A model generated the notes under the pieces. The model was not told the origin of the DNA. It saw only the letters and a program-made list of their open reading frames with translations, and searched no databases. Shown here in pieces: positions 27,369 to 36,292 of a stretch of 64,000 nucleotides of DNA (within the stretch, counting starts at the first letter, position 1; each line of letters opens with the position of its first letter). Origin of the DNA: Winogradskyella costae (GTDB lineage Bacteria; Bacteroidota; Bacteroidia; Flavobacteriales; Flavobacteriaceae); the NCBI RefSeq assembly GCF_013403865.1, contig NZ_JABFDK010000004.1, positions 62,001 to 126,000 on the forward strand. Direction: 5' to 3'. The position numbers and the translations under genes are program-made.

Positions 27369-28130
27369 CTAAATAGTGATTTGTAAATTATCGTAAGCCA
27401 AAAAAACGTTTTCTGGTAATATTTTTTGCACGTCATCATGAAAACCTAACAAATGGCTAATGTGTGTTAAATACGTACGCTTAGGTTTTACTTTAGCAAT
27501 AAAGTCTAAGGCTTCTTCTAAATTATAATGTGAAATGTGTGGTTCTATTCGCAAAGCATTCACTACTAAAACATCTAAATTTTGAAGTTTTTCAATTTCA
27601 GAATCAGCAATAGTTTTCATATCAGTTAAGTATGCGAAATTATGAAATCGATAACCAAAAACCTGAAGTTTATAATGTAAGCCGTCAATGGGGATAATAT
27701 TAAGATTTCCTGCTAAGAACGGCTCGTTCTTAATTTCAGTTTTAGTGACACTAGGAACACCAGGGTACTTGTTTTCTGTTGTAAAAATATAATCAAAACG
27801 TGTCTCTAAGGCATTAAAAACGCGTGGATGGGCATACAAATCAATATCCCCTTGCCTAAAAAAGAACGGTCTAATATCATCTAATCCCATGGTGTGGTCG
27901 GCATGCTCATGTGTAAAGATAATGCCATCAATTTTAGAAACATTAGCTCTAAGCATTTGCTGTCTAAAATCTGGACCGCAATCCACAACGAATGTAAAAT
28001 CATCCCATTCTACTAAGATTGAAACACGCAAGCGTTTATCTTTAGGGTTTTCACTTAAACACACCGGATGATCGCTTCCTATAATTGGAATTCCTTGTGA
28101 TGTACCTGTTCCTAAAAATGTAACTTTCAA
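27369..28130 (-). CDS. MBL-fold metallohydrolase, PhnP-like
   Basis: 253 residues of the metallo-beta-lactamase fold. It opens with KVTFLGTGTSQGIPIIG, has the zinc motif FTHEHADHTMGLDD (H-x-H-x-D-H), further ligands in DCGPDF and LTDMKT, and a C-terminal THISHLLGFHDD. This pattern fits the PhnP/RNase Z-like branch that acts on phosphodiesters such as cyclic phosphates. Substrate is not known. The start is TTG at 28130: an in-frame TAA lies three codons upstream, so no longer form is possible, and the family N-terminus begins right there. Confidence 0.88.
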   Translation of the reverse strand: MKVTFLGTGTSQGIPIIGSDHPVCLSENPKDKRLRVSILVEWDDFTFVVDCGPDFRQQMLRANVSKIDGIIFTHEHADHTMGLDDIRPFFFRQGDIDLYAHPRVFNALETRFDYIFTTENKYPGVPSVTKTEIKNEPFLAGNLNIIPIDGLHYKLQVFGYRFHNFAYLTDMKTIADSEIEKLQNLDVLVVNALRIEPHISHYNLEEALDFIAKVKPKRTYLTHISHLLGFHDDVQKILPENVFLAYDNLQITI

Positions 28131-28303
28131 TATGTTTTAGTTTAATAAAATTTCACCGAATTGAAAACCTCTTAAAAAAACAGTCGTATTTTCTTTAGAT
28201 ATCATCATAAAGCAAAAAAATAACCTATTCAATTGTTATATTTTCAATTTGGCAGTGTGATGACAAAAATAAACTTATTTTTTTGTTTGCAATAGTAAAA
28301 CAG

Positions 28304-28311
28304 TACCTTTG
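28304..28311 (+). promoter_or_regulatory. Promoter of the 28337 gene: TACCTTTG with upstream TTG
   Basis: The -7 box TACCTTTG matches TAnnTTTG, and a TTG lies at 28283-28285, leaving an 18-bp spacer. This is the best -33/-7 pair seen in the window. The ATG is 26 bp downstream. Confidence 0.6.
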
Positions 28312-28336
28312 CTAAAACGATGCATACCCAATATCT

Positions 28337-29791
28337 ATGAAGGACATAACGTACACTGGTGACTCAGATTTCGAAAATATTCCGTCGCTAAAAGACAAAG
28401 CTTTACGTATTAATCTTAATGCTGACATTTACGGTACGTTTTCTGAAATTGGAGCAGGACAAGAGACAGTGCGTCATTTTTTTAGAGCTGGAGGTGCATC
28501 TGGTACAATTGCAAAAGCAATGTCTGCTTACGACAAGGATTTCAGTGATGCCATATACGGAATTGAAGATGATAAGCGCTATGTAACTGAGGCGCGTCTT
28601 CGTAAGATGTTAAATCACGAAGTGAACCTAATGGAAGAACGTATTACCAGAGAGAAACATCCTAATAAAATATTTTTCTCTTATGCGAATACTGTAACCA
28701 CCATTGATTTTGCGAAACAATTTAAAGGTCACGGTTGGGTTGGCATAAAATATCAGGTAGGACCAAACCAAGAGTACAACGATATAATTATTCATGTTCG
28801 TTTTAAGGAAAATGATGCACGTTTACAACAAGAAACGCTTGGTAAATTAGGTACTAACTTAATTTATGGCGCCTTTTATAAATATAATCAACCTCGCAAA
28901 TTACTGCGCTATTTATACGATCATTTAGATAAAGACCAATTAGAAATTGATACTATTAATTTCTCTGGCCCAGTTTTTAAAGATGTTGACAACCGACTAA
29001 TGAGTTTACAACTGGTTAAAAACGGTATGACGGATGCTGTGATGTTTGCACCAGATGGTAATAATGTTTTACCGGCTCGCGTGCTTTATAAAAAGAATAT
29101 TTTAACTTTAAGAGGTAGTTTTAGGCCTGTAACCAAAGTAAATATGGACATGTTTGAGAAATCTTACGAAATGTTCATTAAGGAGAACAAGGTTGAAAAG
29201 GAAAAAACTCAAGTTATTTTTGAAATTACGCTATCTAACCTAAGAGCGGAGGGTAAAATTGATGAGCAAGATTTTATGGATCGTGCAAAACTTTTATGTT
29301 CTTTGGGGCAAACCGTGTTGATTTCTAACTTTCAAGAATATTATAAATTAGTCGAATATTTCTCTCAATATTCTAGAGCACGAATGGGATTAGCCATGGG
29401 AGTAAATAACCTTGTGGACATATTTGACGAAAAATACTACCGCCATTTAAGTGGTGGAATTTTGGAAGCCTTTGGGAAATTATTTTACAAAGATTTACGT
29501 GTGTACTTATATCCAATGGTAAATAACGATGGTAGCTTAACTACAAGTGAAAATCTAAAAGTACATCCACGTATGAAAGAACTCTACAAGTTCTTTAAAT
29601 ACAATGGTAAAGTTGTTGACATCACAGATTACGATATATCTAACCTATCTGTTTTCTCTAGAACAGTTCTTAAAATGATCGTTGATAATGAAAAAGGTTG
29701 GGAAAAAATGTTACCAGAAGGGGTTTCAAAATTAATTAAAGAAAAAAGTTTATTCGGTTGTGAATCAGAAGAGGTGATGCACAAGAATTAA
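28337..29791 (+). CDS. Large conserved protein of unknown function
   Basis: 484 residues, soluble, no signal peptide or membrane helix. Segments such as 'INLNADIYGTFSEIGAGQETVRHFF', 'GWVGIKYQVGPNQEYNDIIIHVR', 'LYGAFYKYNQPRKLL'-like sequence and 'FQEYYKLVEYFSQYSRARMGLAMG' are strongly patterned, which suggests a constrained enzyme or scaffold. I recall database relatives labelled nicotinate-nucleotide adenylyltransferase or TonB-dependent receptor, but no nucleotidyl-transferase HxGH motif, plug or barrel is visible here, so I give no function. A good promoter precedes it and a strong terminator follows, so it is monocistronic. Confidence 0.8.
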   Translation: MKDITYTGDSDFENIPSLKDKALRINLNADIYGTFSEIGAGQETVRHFFRAGGASGTIAKAMSAYDKDFSDAIYGIEDDKRYVTEARLRKMLNHEVNLMEERITREKHPNKIFFSYANTVTTIDFAKQFKGHGWVGIKYQVGPNQEYNDIIIHVRFKENDARLQQETLGKLGTNLIYGAFYKYNQPRKLLRYLYDHLDKDQLEIDTINFSGPVFKDVDNRLMSLQLVKNGMTDAVMFAPDGNNVLPARVLYKKNILTLRGSFRPVTKVNMDMFEKSYEMFIKENKVEKEKTQVIFEITLSNLRAEGKIDEQDFMDRAKLLCSLGQTVLISNFQEYYKLVEYFSQYSRARMGLAMGVNNLVDIFDEKYYRHLSGGILEAFGKLFYKDLRVYLYPMVNNDGSLTTSENLKVHPRMKELYKFFKYNGKVVDITDYDISNLSVFSRTVLKMIVDNEKGWEKMLPEGVSKLIKEKSLFGCESEEVMHKN

Positions 29792-29810
29792 TCTTAAATA
29801 ATAATAAATA

Positions 29811-29854
29811 AGCGACCATTTCTCTTAATAACAGAGTATAATGGTCGCTTTTTT
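29811..29854. terminator. Strong terminator after the 28337 gene
   Basis: AGCGACCATT (29811-29820) pairs perfectly with AATGGTCGCT (29840-29849), followed by a T-tract to 29854. The T-tract is on the plus side, so it mainly ends the upstream plus-strand gene; the convergent bcp gene may also use it. Confidence 0.85.
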
Positions 29855-29871
29855 GTTTTCTCAATATTTTA

Positions 29872-30327
29872 TTATTCGCCTAAAATCTGCTCAGCATGAG
29901 CCTTGGTTTTTACTTTTGAAATAACATCTTCAATAACACCATTTTCATTTATTACAAAAGTGGTTCTGTGAATACCCTCATATTCTTTACCCATAAATTT
30001 CTTAGGCCCCCAAACCCCGAAGGCTTCAATAACCGCTTTATCTTCATCAGCTAATAATGGATATTGAAACTCGTATTTATTTTTAAAGTTAGATTGTCGT
30101 TTAGCACTATCCGCACTAACGCCTAAAATCTCGTAACCTTGCGCCTTAAAACGATCGTAGTTATCATTAAGATTACACGCTTCTGCTGTACAACCTGGCG
30201 TGCTTGCTTTTGGGTAAAAGAAAACAACTAATTTTTTACCTTTATAATCTGATAATGAAATGGGATTACCTTGTTCATCTTTCGCTGAAAAATCTGGTGC
30301 CTTATCTCCTACTTTTAAATGTGTCAT
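29872..30327 (-). CDS. bcp: Thioredoxin-dependent thiol peroxidase (BCP/PrxQ)
   Basis: 151 residues. The peroxiredoxin core has KLVVFFYPKASTPGCTAEACNL: the peroxidatic Cys and a second Cys five residues later form the PrxQ disulfide, reduced by thioredoxin. GDKAPDFSAKDEQGNPISLSDYKG is the usual N-terminus. It reduces hydrogen peroxide and organic hydroperoxides in the cytoplasm. The start is the ATG at 30327; the longer frame to 30372 would overlap the promoter of the divergent nth gene. Confidence 0.95.
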   Translation of the reverse strand: MTHLKVGDKAPDFSAKDEQGNPISLSDYKGKKLVVFFYPKASTPGCTAEACNLNDNYDRFKAQGYEILGVSADSAKRQSNFKNKYEFQYPLLADEDKAVIEAFGVWGPKKFMGKEYEGIHRTTFVINENGVIEDVISKVKTKAHAEQILGE

Positions 30328-30334
30328 AATTACG

Positions 30335-30342
30335 TAAATTTG
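30335..30342 (+). promoter_or_regulatory. -7 promoter box (TAAATTTG) of nth
   Basis: Exact TAnnTTTG match in the 46-bp gap between divergent bcp and nth, 31 bp before the nth ATG. No -33 TTG at the right spacing. Confidence 0.4.
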
Positions 30343-30373
30343 TATTAAATCTCTGATTAGGTAAAAATACAAA

Positions 30374-31030
30374 ATGACTAAACAAGAAAAAGTAAATTTC
30401 GTTATAAATACATTGTATAAATTATATCCTGAAATTCCGATTCCGTTAGACCATAAGGATCCTTACACATTGTTAATTGCTGTTTTAATGTCGGCGCAAA
30501 GCACTGATGTACGTGTTAATAAAATTACTCCACTGTTGTTTGAACGTGCGGACAATCCGTATGATATGATTAAATTAAGTATCGAAGAGATTAGAGAAAT
30601 CATAAAACCTGTTGGCTTATCGCCTATGAAAAGCAAAGGTATCCATGGTTTGTCTCATATTTTAATTGACAAGCATAATGGCGAAGTACCAAAAACGTAT
30701 GAAGATTTAGAAGAACTGCCTGCTGTTGGCCATAAAACGGCTGCTGTAGTTTTATCACAAGCTTTTGGTATACCTGCATTCCCTGTAGATACGCATATTC
30801 ATCGCTTAATGTACCGATGGAATCTAACCAATGGTAAAAACGTGGTACAAACCGAAAAAGATGCCAAACGTATCTTTCCTAAAGAACTTTGGAATGACTT
30901 GCATCTTCAAATTATTTGGTACGGTAGACAATATTCACCCGCGCGTGGTTGGGATTTGGATAAGGATATTATTACCAAAACCATTGGAAGGAAATCAGTA
31001 TTAGATGAATATTATAAAAAGAAAAAATAA
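30374..31030 (+). CDS. nth: Endonuclease III-family DNA glycosylase without iron-sulfur cluster
   Basis: 218 residues of the helix-hairpin-helix glycosylase fold: LPAVGHKTAAVVL (HhH with catalytic Lys) and FPVDTHIHRL (catalytic Asp). It should excise oxidised pyrimidines and cut abasic sites in base excision repair. In classical Nth the C-terminus holds four Cys ligands of a [4Fe-4S] cluster (C-x6-C-x2-C-x5-C). Here the matching segment YGRQYSPARGWDLDKDIIT has none, and the whole protein has no cysteine at all. The fold is complete, so this is not a truncation. Confidence 0.92.
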   Translation: MTKQEKVNFVINTLYKLYPEIPIPLDHKDPYTLLIAVLMSAQSTDVRVNKITPLLFERADNPYDMIKLSIEEIREIIKPVGLSPMKSKGIHGLSHILIDKHNGEVPKTYEDLEELPAVGHKTAAVVLSQAFGIPAFPVDTHIHRLMYRWNLTNGKNVVQTEKDAKRIFPKELWNDLHLQIIWYGRQYSPARGWDLDKDIITKTIGRKSVLDEYYKKKK

Positions 31031-31160
31031 AGTCAACAGTCGCAGACTTTTTCGATGGTTAGCGAAACCAGAGATTCGTTAATCTATTATAATTTTTAGA
31101 AATAAAATCACAAACTCTTTTTGGTGCAATTCTTGTGACGTTAAAAGAAACCGCTAACCC

Positions 31161-31712
31161 ATGAAAAAACTTATTATTCTACTATTAGTAATTACAACAA
31201 CCGCTTGTATTCCTGTGCAGATTGCTCCAAAATTTAAGAATCAGGATTACAAAATTATGCAAGCCAAGAAATTTCAGAAACAAATGCCTAGAGAGACAGC
31301 TTTTATTTTTAAAGACTCTAAAGATGCCGAAGAATTCTACAATTATATCAATAATAAATTCAGGCTAAATGGAAATGATGTTGGCTATAACGTCCCTTTT
31401 CAACTTGAAGGTCAAACACTTTATTTATCATATCACGAAGCAGAACGCACAGATAAAAATGTCAATCTTCCCTTTGCTGTAATTGATGCTAAAAGAGAAA
31501 GTAATGGAAATTCACGGTTGTTTGAAGGTAATTATTCCAGTCGAACAGGCCATTGGTATATTATTTTAACCGTTTTTGATGAAAACATCAAAAATTGTTT
31601 AAAAGAGAGTCACCCTCTAAAGGAAAAAACAATAGATTATTTAAAAAATATAAAACAAGAATATCTAACGACACAAAACTACGAAGCCTTGTTATTAACC
31701 AAAAAATCCTGA
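31161..31712 (+). CDS. Hypothetical lipoprotein
   Basis: 183 residues. The N-terminus MKKLIILLLVITTTACIP is a lipoprotein signal with T-T-A-C lipobox. The rest is a soluble alpha/beta-like domain without recognised motif ('KDSKDAEEFYNYINNKFRLNG', 'FAVIDAKRE'). Its last codons overlap a terminator that belongs to the opposing 47-residue gene. No operon partner. Function unknown. Confidence 0.7.
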   Translation: MKKLIILLLVITTTACIPVQIAPKFKNQDYKIMQAKKFQKQMPRETAFIFKDSKDAEEFYNYINNKFRLNGNDVGYNVPFQLEGQTLYLSYHEAERTDKNVNLPFAVIDAKRESNGNSRLFEGNYSSRTGHWYIILTVFDENIKNCLKESHPLKEKTIDYLKNIKQEYLTTQNYEALLLTKKS

Positions 31713-31730
31713 TGCTTTCACATCAGGATT
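31705..31730 (-). terminator. Terminator of the 47-residue gene, overlapping the lipoprotein stop
   Basis: AATCCTGATG (31705-31714) and CATCAGGATT (31721-31730) form a 10-bp stem with a 6-nt loop. On the minus strand it is followed by six T (31706-31701), so it terminates the minus-strand gene at 31741-31884. The stem contains the TGA of the plus-strand lipoprotein. Confidence 0.75.
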
Positions 31731-31740
31731 GTTCCATTAA

Positions 31741-31884
31741 TTAATTGAGAAGTGCTTCAAACTTCAATTTATTATAATCTATAACACTTAAAGCCTTGGA
31801 ATAATTTAAAAGGAAACGTATCGTTTCATCTTTTGGTGATAGGTTATTATGTTTTGGGGAAGCGTGAGAGTAAATTTTTGCCAT
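31741..31884 (-). CDS. Small 47-residue conserved-looking protein
   Basis: An ATG at 31884 opens a 47-residue frame ending in TAA at 31743: it begins MAKIYSHASPKHNN, continues LSPKDETIRFLLNYSKAL and ends KLKFEALLN. The sequence is balanced, helical in its second half and followed directly by a T-tracted terminator on its own strand, so it is very likely real. I recall short flavobacterial proteins with the same start but know no function. It sits 57 bp downstream of the ECF sigma factor on the same strand and may share its transcript. Confidence 0.75.
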   Translation of the reverse strand: MAKIYSHASPKHNNLSPKDETIRFLLNYSKALSVIDYNKLKFEALLN

Positions 31885-31941
31885 TTTATCAATTTATGAG
31901 TTTATATATAGCAAAAACGTACTTCTATATACTTTATTGTA

Positions 31942-32526
31942 TCAATTAGTTAAAATGATGTTGTTTTGATCAATTACTTTACGCATGTTAATTAAGGCAT
32001 AACGCATTCTTCCTAAAGCCGTATTAATACTTACGCCAGTACGTTCTGAGATTTCTTTAAAACTCATGTCTTGATACATACGCATTAACAGCACCTGTTT
32101 TTGGTCTTCTGGTAATTCTTCAATAATACGTCTTACATCAGATTCCACTTGGTCTTTTATAAGTACTTTTTCAGCATTTAAAGTAGAATCGCTTAGTACA
32201 GAAAAAATACTAAATTCACCAGTATTATCAAATTTAGGCATGCGACTATTCTTTCTAAAATGATCTATAACCAAATTGTGAGCAATACGCATAACCCAAG
32301 GTAAAAATTTACCTTCCTCATTATATTTACCGCGTTTCAAATTTTTAATAACCTTAATAAAGGTATCCTGAAAAACATCTTCAGTGATATCTCTATCATA
32401 GACTTTAGAATAAATGAAACTGTAAATTTTTTGCTTATGCCTTTCTATTAATATTGAAAGCGCATACTCATTGCCATTAATGTAGTTGCTCACCAACTCT
32501 GCGTCTTGAATAAGTTCTTTTTCCAT
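31942..32526 (-). CDS. RNA polymerase sigma-70 factor, ECF subfamily
   Basis: 194 residues. Region 2 (ALSILIERHKQKIYSFIYSKVYDRDITEDVFQDTFIKVIKN; 'GKFLPWVMRIAHNLVIDHFRK') is followed by a linker and region 4 (LPEDQKQVLLMRMYQDMSFKEISERTGVSINTALGRMRYAL) with the DNA-binding helix-turn-helix. No anti-sigma factor gene is adjacent, unlike in FecI/FecR or SigE/RseA systems. Start at the ATG at 32526 (MEKELIQ); the longer form to 32550 is not supported by the family. A 47-residue gene follows. Confidence 0.93.
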   Translation of the reverse strand: MEKELIQDAELVSNYINGNEYALSILIERHKQKIYSFIYSKVYDRDITEDVFQDTFIKVIKNLKRGKYNEEGKFLPWVMRIAHNLVIDHFRKNSRMPKFDNTGEFSIFSVLSDSTLNAEKVLIKDQVESDVRRIIEELPEDQKQVLLMRMYQDMSFKEISERTGVSINTALGRMRYALINMRKVIDQNNIILTN

Positions 32527-32841
32527 AATAATTACTTTAGTCCTTAGCAATTACTTACTAAGTTTGGGGTTACTAGCTGTTTTCTAAAAGTAATATTATG
32601 CTATACGCAGATGATTTTAAATTGTGAATATGTTTCAAATATAACAACAATCATTCCAATTACGCAAAAAAAAGATGTGAAATTAACATATTACCGAACA
32701 AAACTCGCGTTTAGCAGACGAATATAAAATACAATGACTGGCTGCTATTCACTGCAGGATGGCATTAACGAATTGTAGCAGTTATTTTAATCATTATTTT
32801 GTATTGTAGTATCTTTGCAGACTTATAGATTAAAATAAGCT
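32527..32841. other. 315-bp intergenic region between divergent sigma-factor and uvrA genes
   Basis: No frame of useful length. The only supported element is the uvrA -7 box near its right end. A TACTTTTA (minus strand, near the sigma gene) is a one-mismatch match to the -7 consensus. No recognisable SOS box or repeat was found. Confidence 0.5.
32810..32817 (+). promoter_or_regulatory. -7 promoter box (TATCTTTG) of uvrA
   Basis: Exact TAnnTTTG match 24 bp before the uvrA ATG. No LexA-type palindrome was recognised next to it. Confidence 0.55.
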
Positions 32842-35631
32842 ATGAATACTACAAATTTAGACGTTAGTCCAAAAGAAAACATTATTATAAAAGGAGCAAA
32901 ATTGCACAATCTTAAAAATATTGATGTGGTTATTCCTCGTAATAAATTGGTCGTTATTACGGGCTTATCTGGTTCTGGAAAATCTAGTTTAGCATTCGAT
33001 ACACTCTACGCAGAAGGTCAAAGACGTTATGTAGAAAGTTTAAGTAGTTATGCACGTCAGTTTTTGGGACGACTCAATAAACCCCAAGTAGATTATATAA
33101 AAGGTATTGCGCCAGCGATTGCTATTGAGCAAAAAGTAAATTCAACCAATCCACGATCAACGGTTGGTACCACAACGGAAATTTATGATTATCTAAAATT
33201 ATTATTTGCAAGAATCGGTAAGACCTACTCTCCTATTTCAGGTGAAGAAGTGAAAAAACATACGGTTTCTGATGTCATTAATCATATTTCAAAATTTGAA
33301 GAAGGTACCAAATTATTACTCTTAGCTCCTATAATATTAGAAGACGGACGAACTATTGAAAACAAACTTCAAACTTTACAACAGCAAGGTTATGCGCGTG
33401 TAAAAGTGAAAGACGAGGTTGTTAGAATTGATGACGCCTTAAAACAAACTATTAAATCTGATAAAAACCTATATTTAGTTGTAGATCGAATTGTCTTTAA
33501 AAACGATGAGGACTTTTTAAATCGATTAGCGGACGCTGTAGGAACCGCTTTTTACGAGGGTGTTGGCACTTGTATTATAGAATCCCTATCGGACAACAAG
33601 CAAACAACCTTCAATAATAAGTTCGAAATTGATGACATGTCTTTTCTAGAACCTAACGCACATTTGTTTAGCTTTAATAATCCTTACGGAGCTTGTCCAA
33701 AATGTGAAGGTTATGGAGATGTTATTGGTATTGATGACGACTTAGTGATTCCAAATACCGAGCTATCTGTTTTTGAAAACGCTATTTTCCCATGGAGAGG
33801 GGATAGTATGAGTTGGTATAGAGATCAGTTGGTTAATAATTCGCATGAATTTGATTTCCCTATTCATAAACCCTATTTTCAATTAAGTGATGAAAACAAA
33901 GCACTCATCTGGAAGGGTAATAAATACTTCGAAGGTTTAGATGATTTCTTCGCAGAACTCGAATCAAAAGCTTATAAAATTCAGAATCGAGTAATGTTAT
34001 CACGGTATCGTGGTAAAACAAAATGTAATGTTTGTAAAGGCAAACGTCTCCGTGTAGAAGCAAGTTATGTAAAGATTGACAATGCTACCATCACAGATTT
34101 GGTCGATTTACCTATAGACGAATTAACTGTGTTTTTCGAAAACTTAAAGCTAAGCGAGAGTGATACTAAAATTGCCAAACGTCTATTAACTGAAATTAAC
34201 ACACGATTGGGATTTTTATCTAATGTTGGATTAAATTATTTAACCTTAAATAGAAAATCCAATACACTTTCTGGTGGAGAAAGTCAACGTATAAACTTAG
34301 CGACCTCTCTAGGAAGTAGCTTGGTTGGTTCCATGTATATTTTAGATGAACCTAGTATTGGCTTGCATCCTAAAGACACAGAACGTTTAATTGAGGTTTT
34401 AAAATCTTTGCGAGATTTAGGAAATACAGTAATCGTCGTAGAGCATGATGAAGACATTATGAAAGCTGCAGACTCCATTATTGATATCGGGCCAGAAGCC
34501 GGAACTCTAGGTGGTGAAGTGGTCGCTGTTGGTAATTTTGAGGAAATCCTAGCTGCAGATACACTCACAGCGAAATACCTAAATGGCGACTTAGAAATTG
34601 AAGTGCCAAAAAAACGAAGATCTTCTAAATATAATATCGAAATTGTTGGTGCTCGTGAAAACAACTTAAGAAATGTAACTGTTAATTTTCCATTAGAAAT
34701 GCTAACCGTGATTACCGGAGTTTCAGGAAGTGGGAAAAGCACCTTGGTTAAAAAGATTCTTTTTCCTGCGATACAAAAGAAACTCACTGGTTTTAGTGAT
34801 AAAATTGGTCAGGTGTCTGAAATAAAAGGGGATCATAGTAATATTCAGCATGTTGAATTTGTGGACCAAAATCCTATTGGTCGTTCTTCGCGCTCCAATC
34901 CTGTGACTTATATTAAGGCTTATGATGATATTAGAGCGTTATTTGCGTCTCAAAAATTAAGTAATATCCGTAATTATGCTGCCAAGCATTTTAGCTTTAA
35001 TGTAGATGGTGGTCGCTGTGAAACCTGCAAAGGAGAAGGAGAAGTTACTATTGAAATGCAATTTATGGCAGATGTGCATTTAACTTGCGATACTTGTGGA
35101 GGAAAACGCTTTAAAAAAGAAGTTTTAGAAGTTAAGTTTGAAGATAAATCTATTGATGATATTCTAAACTTAACCATTGATGACGCTATTGCTTTTTTCA
35201 AAACTCATAAGCAAGCTAAAATTCAAGGAAAATTGCAACCGCTTCAAGATGTTGGTTTGGGTTATGTCACTTTAGGACAATCCTCTTCTACCCTTTCTGG
35301 TGGTGAGGCGCAACGTATAAAACTAGCGACATTTTTAGGAAAAGGAAGTAAAAGTGATAATGCCCTTTTTATATTTGATGAACCTACAACTGGACTTCAT
35401 TTTCACGATATTAAGAAGTTATTGAAATCATTTCAAGCATTAATTACCAAAGGCCATTCAATAATTGTAATTGAGCATAATATTGATTTAATAAAATGTG
35501 CCGATTATATTATAGACTTGGGTCCAGAAGGAGGAAAACATGGAGGACAACTCGTTGCTGCTGGTAAACCTGAGGACATCGCAAAAAACAAAAACTCAGT
35601 AACAGGAAAATATTTAAAAGAGAAATTATAG
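32842..35631 (+). CDS. uvrA: Excinuclease ABC subunit A
   Basis: Damage-recognition ATPase of nucleotide excision repair, 929 residues. It has the duplicated ABC architecture: Walker [15 protein letters not shown] near residue 40, a zinc-finger pair CPKC near 275 and CNVC near 396, signature LSGGESQR near 475, second Walker [10 protein letters not shown] near 627, second zinc finger CETC..CDTC near 727-755, second LSGGEAQR near 817, and [12 protein letters not shown] as the last Walker B. All motifs are intact. The gene has its own promoter and is followed 1 bp later by an unrelated membrane protein gene. Confidence 0.97.
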   Translation: MNTTNLDVSPKENIIIKGAKLHNLKNIDVVIPRNKLVVITGLSGSGKSSLAFDTLYAEGQRRYVESLSSYARQFLGRLNKPQVDYIKGIAPAIAIEQKVNSTNPRSTVGTTTEIYDYLKLLFARIGKTYSPISGEEVKKHTVSDVINHISKFEEGTKLLLLAPIILEDGRTIENKLQTLQQQGYARVKVKDEVVRIDDALKQTIKSDKNLYLVVDRIVFKNDEDFLNRLADAVGTAFYEGVGTCIIESLSDNKQTTFNNKFEIDDMSFLEPNAHLFSFNNPYGACPKCEGYGDVIGIDDDLVIPNTELSVFENAIFPWRGDSMSWYRDQLVNNSHEFDFPIHKPYFQLSDENKALIWKGNKYFEGLDDFFAELESKAYKIQNRVMLSRYRGKTKCNVCKGKRLRVEASYVKIDNATITDLVDLPIDELTVFFENLKLSESDTKIAKRLLTEINTRLGFLSNVGLNYLTLNRKSNTLSGGESQRINLATSLGSSLVGSMYILDEPSIGLHPKDTERLIEVLKSLRDLGNTVIVVEHDEDIMKAADSIIDIGPEAGTLGGEVVAVGNFEEILAADTLTAKYLNGDLEIEVPKKRRSSKYNIEIVGARENNLRNVTVNFPLEMLTVITGVSGSGKSTLVKKILFPAIQKKLTGFSDKIGQVSEIKGDHSNIQHVEFVDQNPIGRSSRSNPVTYIKAYDDIRALFASQKLSNIRNYAAKHFSFNVDGGRCETCKGEGEVTIEMQFMADVHLTCDTCGGKRFKKEVLEVKFEDKSIDDILNLTIDDAIAFFKTHKQAKIQGKLQPLQDVGLGYVTLGQSSSTLSGGEAQRIKLATFLGKGSKSDNALFIFDEPTTGLHFHDIKKLLKSFQALITKGHSIIVIEHNIDLIKCADYIIDLGPEGGKHGGQLVAAGKPEDIAKNKNSVTGKYLKEKL

Positions 35632-35632
35632 A

Positions 35633-36292
35633 ATGGATTTGCCTAAAGGTTTTCATAAAGAAGTTATTGAAGTTAGCGAACAAATGCTCAGTAATGATAC
35701 TATAAAATCTAAAGTTTCAACCTCTGCTTTAAAGCCTGGTGGAGCTAGTTTTAAAACCAATGTTTTGATTCAAGCCAATCCTTCTAAATTAATTTATAAA
35801 CCTTCCATTGGAGCCGCAATCTTCAGTTTTATATTTTTAGCCGTTGGTTTAGGAGTTCTTTTTTATGCTTTATATCCATTGTTTCAATCCCATATTGAAT
35901 CTGTTTCTATCCCTTGGTTTTTAATTCTTTTTGGACTCATTTTTTCTGGTGCGGGAGGTTTCATGTTTTACATATTTTATAAACCGCGGGTTTTCGATAA
36001 GCAACAAGGACTTTATTACACGACTTATGCATTTAAAAATCATCGATCTAAAAGAAATGTATCTGAAGACTATTTACGCTTAAAATCAATAATTGCCATT
36101 CAAATCATAGGTGAACACATAAAAAGTGACGATGGATCTTACAAAAGCTTTGAACTCAACTTAGTTTTGGATGATGCGTCTCGAAGAAACGTCGTTGACC
36201 ATGGAAACCTTAAATCTATCATTAACGATGCTGAGATGTTAAGCGAATTTCTAAATATTCCTATTTGGCATGCTAGCTCTATTAAAAATTAA
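35633..36292 (+). CDS. Hypothetical membrane protein with two helices
   Basis: 219 residues. A soluble N-terminus of about 55 residues is followed by two transmembrane helices (near 62-84 and 93-114) and a C-terminal soluble domain with 'FDKQQGLYYTTYAF', similar in style to proteins that carry a membrane-proximal PH-like or DUF3592-like fold. Start 1 bp after the uvrA stop, so it is probably cotranscribed with uvrA, though nothing suggests a repair role. It overlaps the convergent gene at 36289 by 4 bp. Function unknown. Confidence 0.7.
   Translation: MDLPKGFHKEVIEVSEQMLSNDTIKSKVSTSALKPGGASFKTNVLIQANPSKLIYKPSIGAAIFSFIFLAVGLGVLFYALYPLFQSHIESVSIPWFLILFGLIFSGAGGFMFYIFYKPRVFDKQQGLYYTTYAFKNHRSKRNVSEDYLRLKSIIAIQIIGEHIKSDDGSYKSFELNLVLDDASRRNVVDHGNLKSIINDAEMLSEFLNIPIWHASSIKN

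Noticed and set aside
34284..34787. 167-residue open frame on the minus strand inside uvrA
   Set aside because: It is the antisense shadow of the strongly conserved uvrA coding sequence and has no promoter or family signal.
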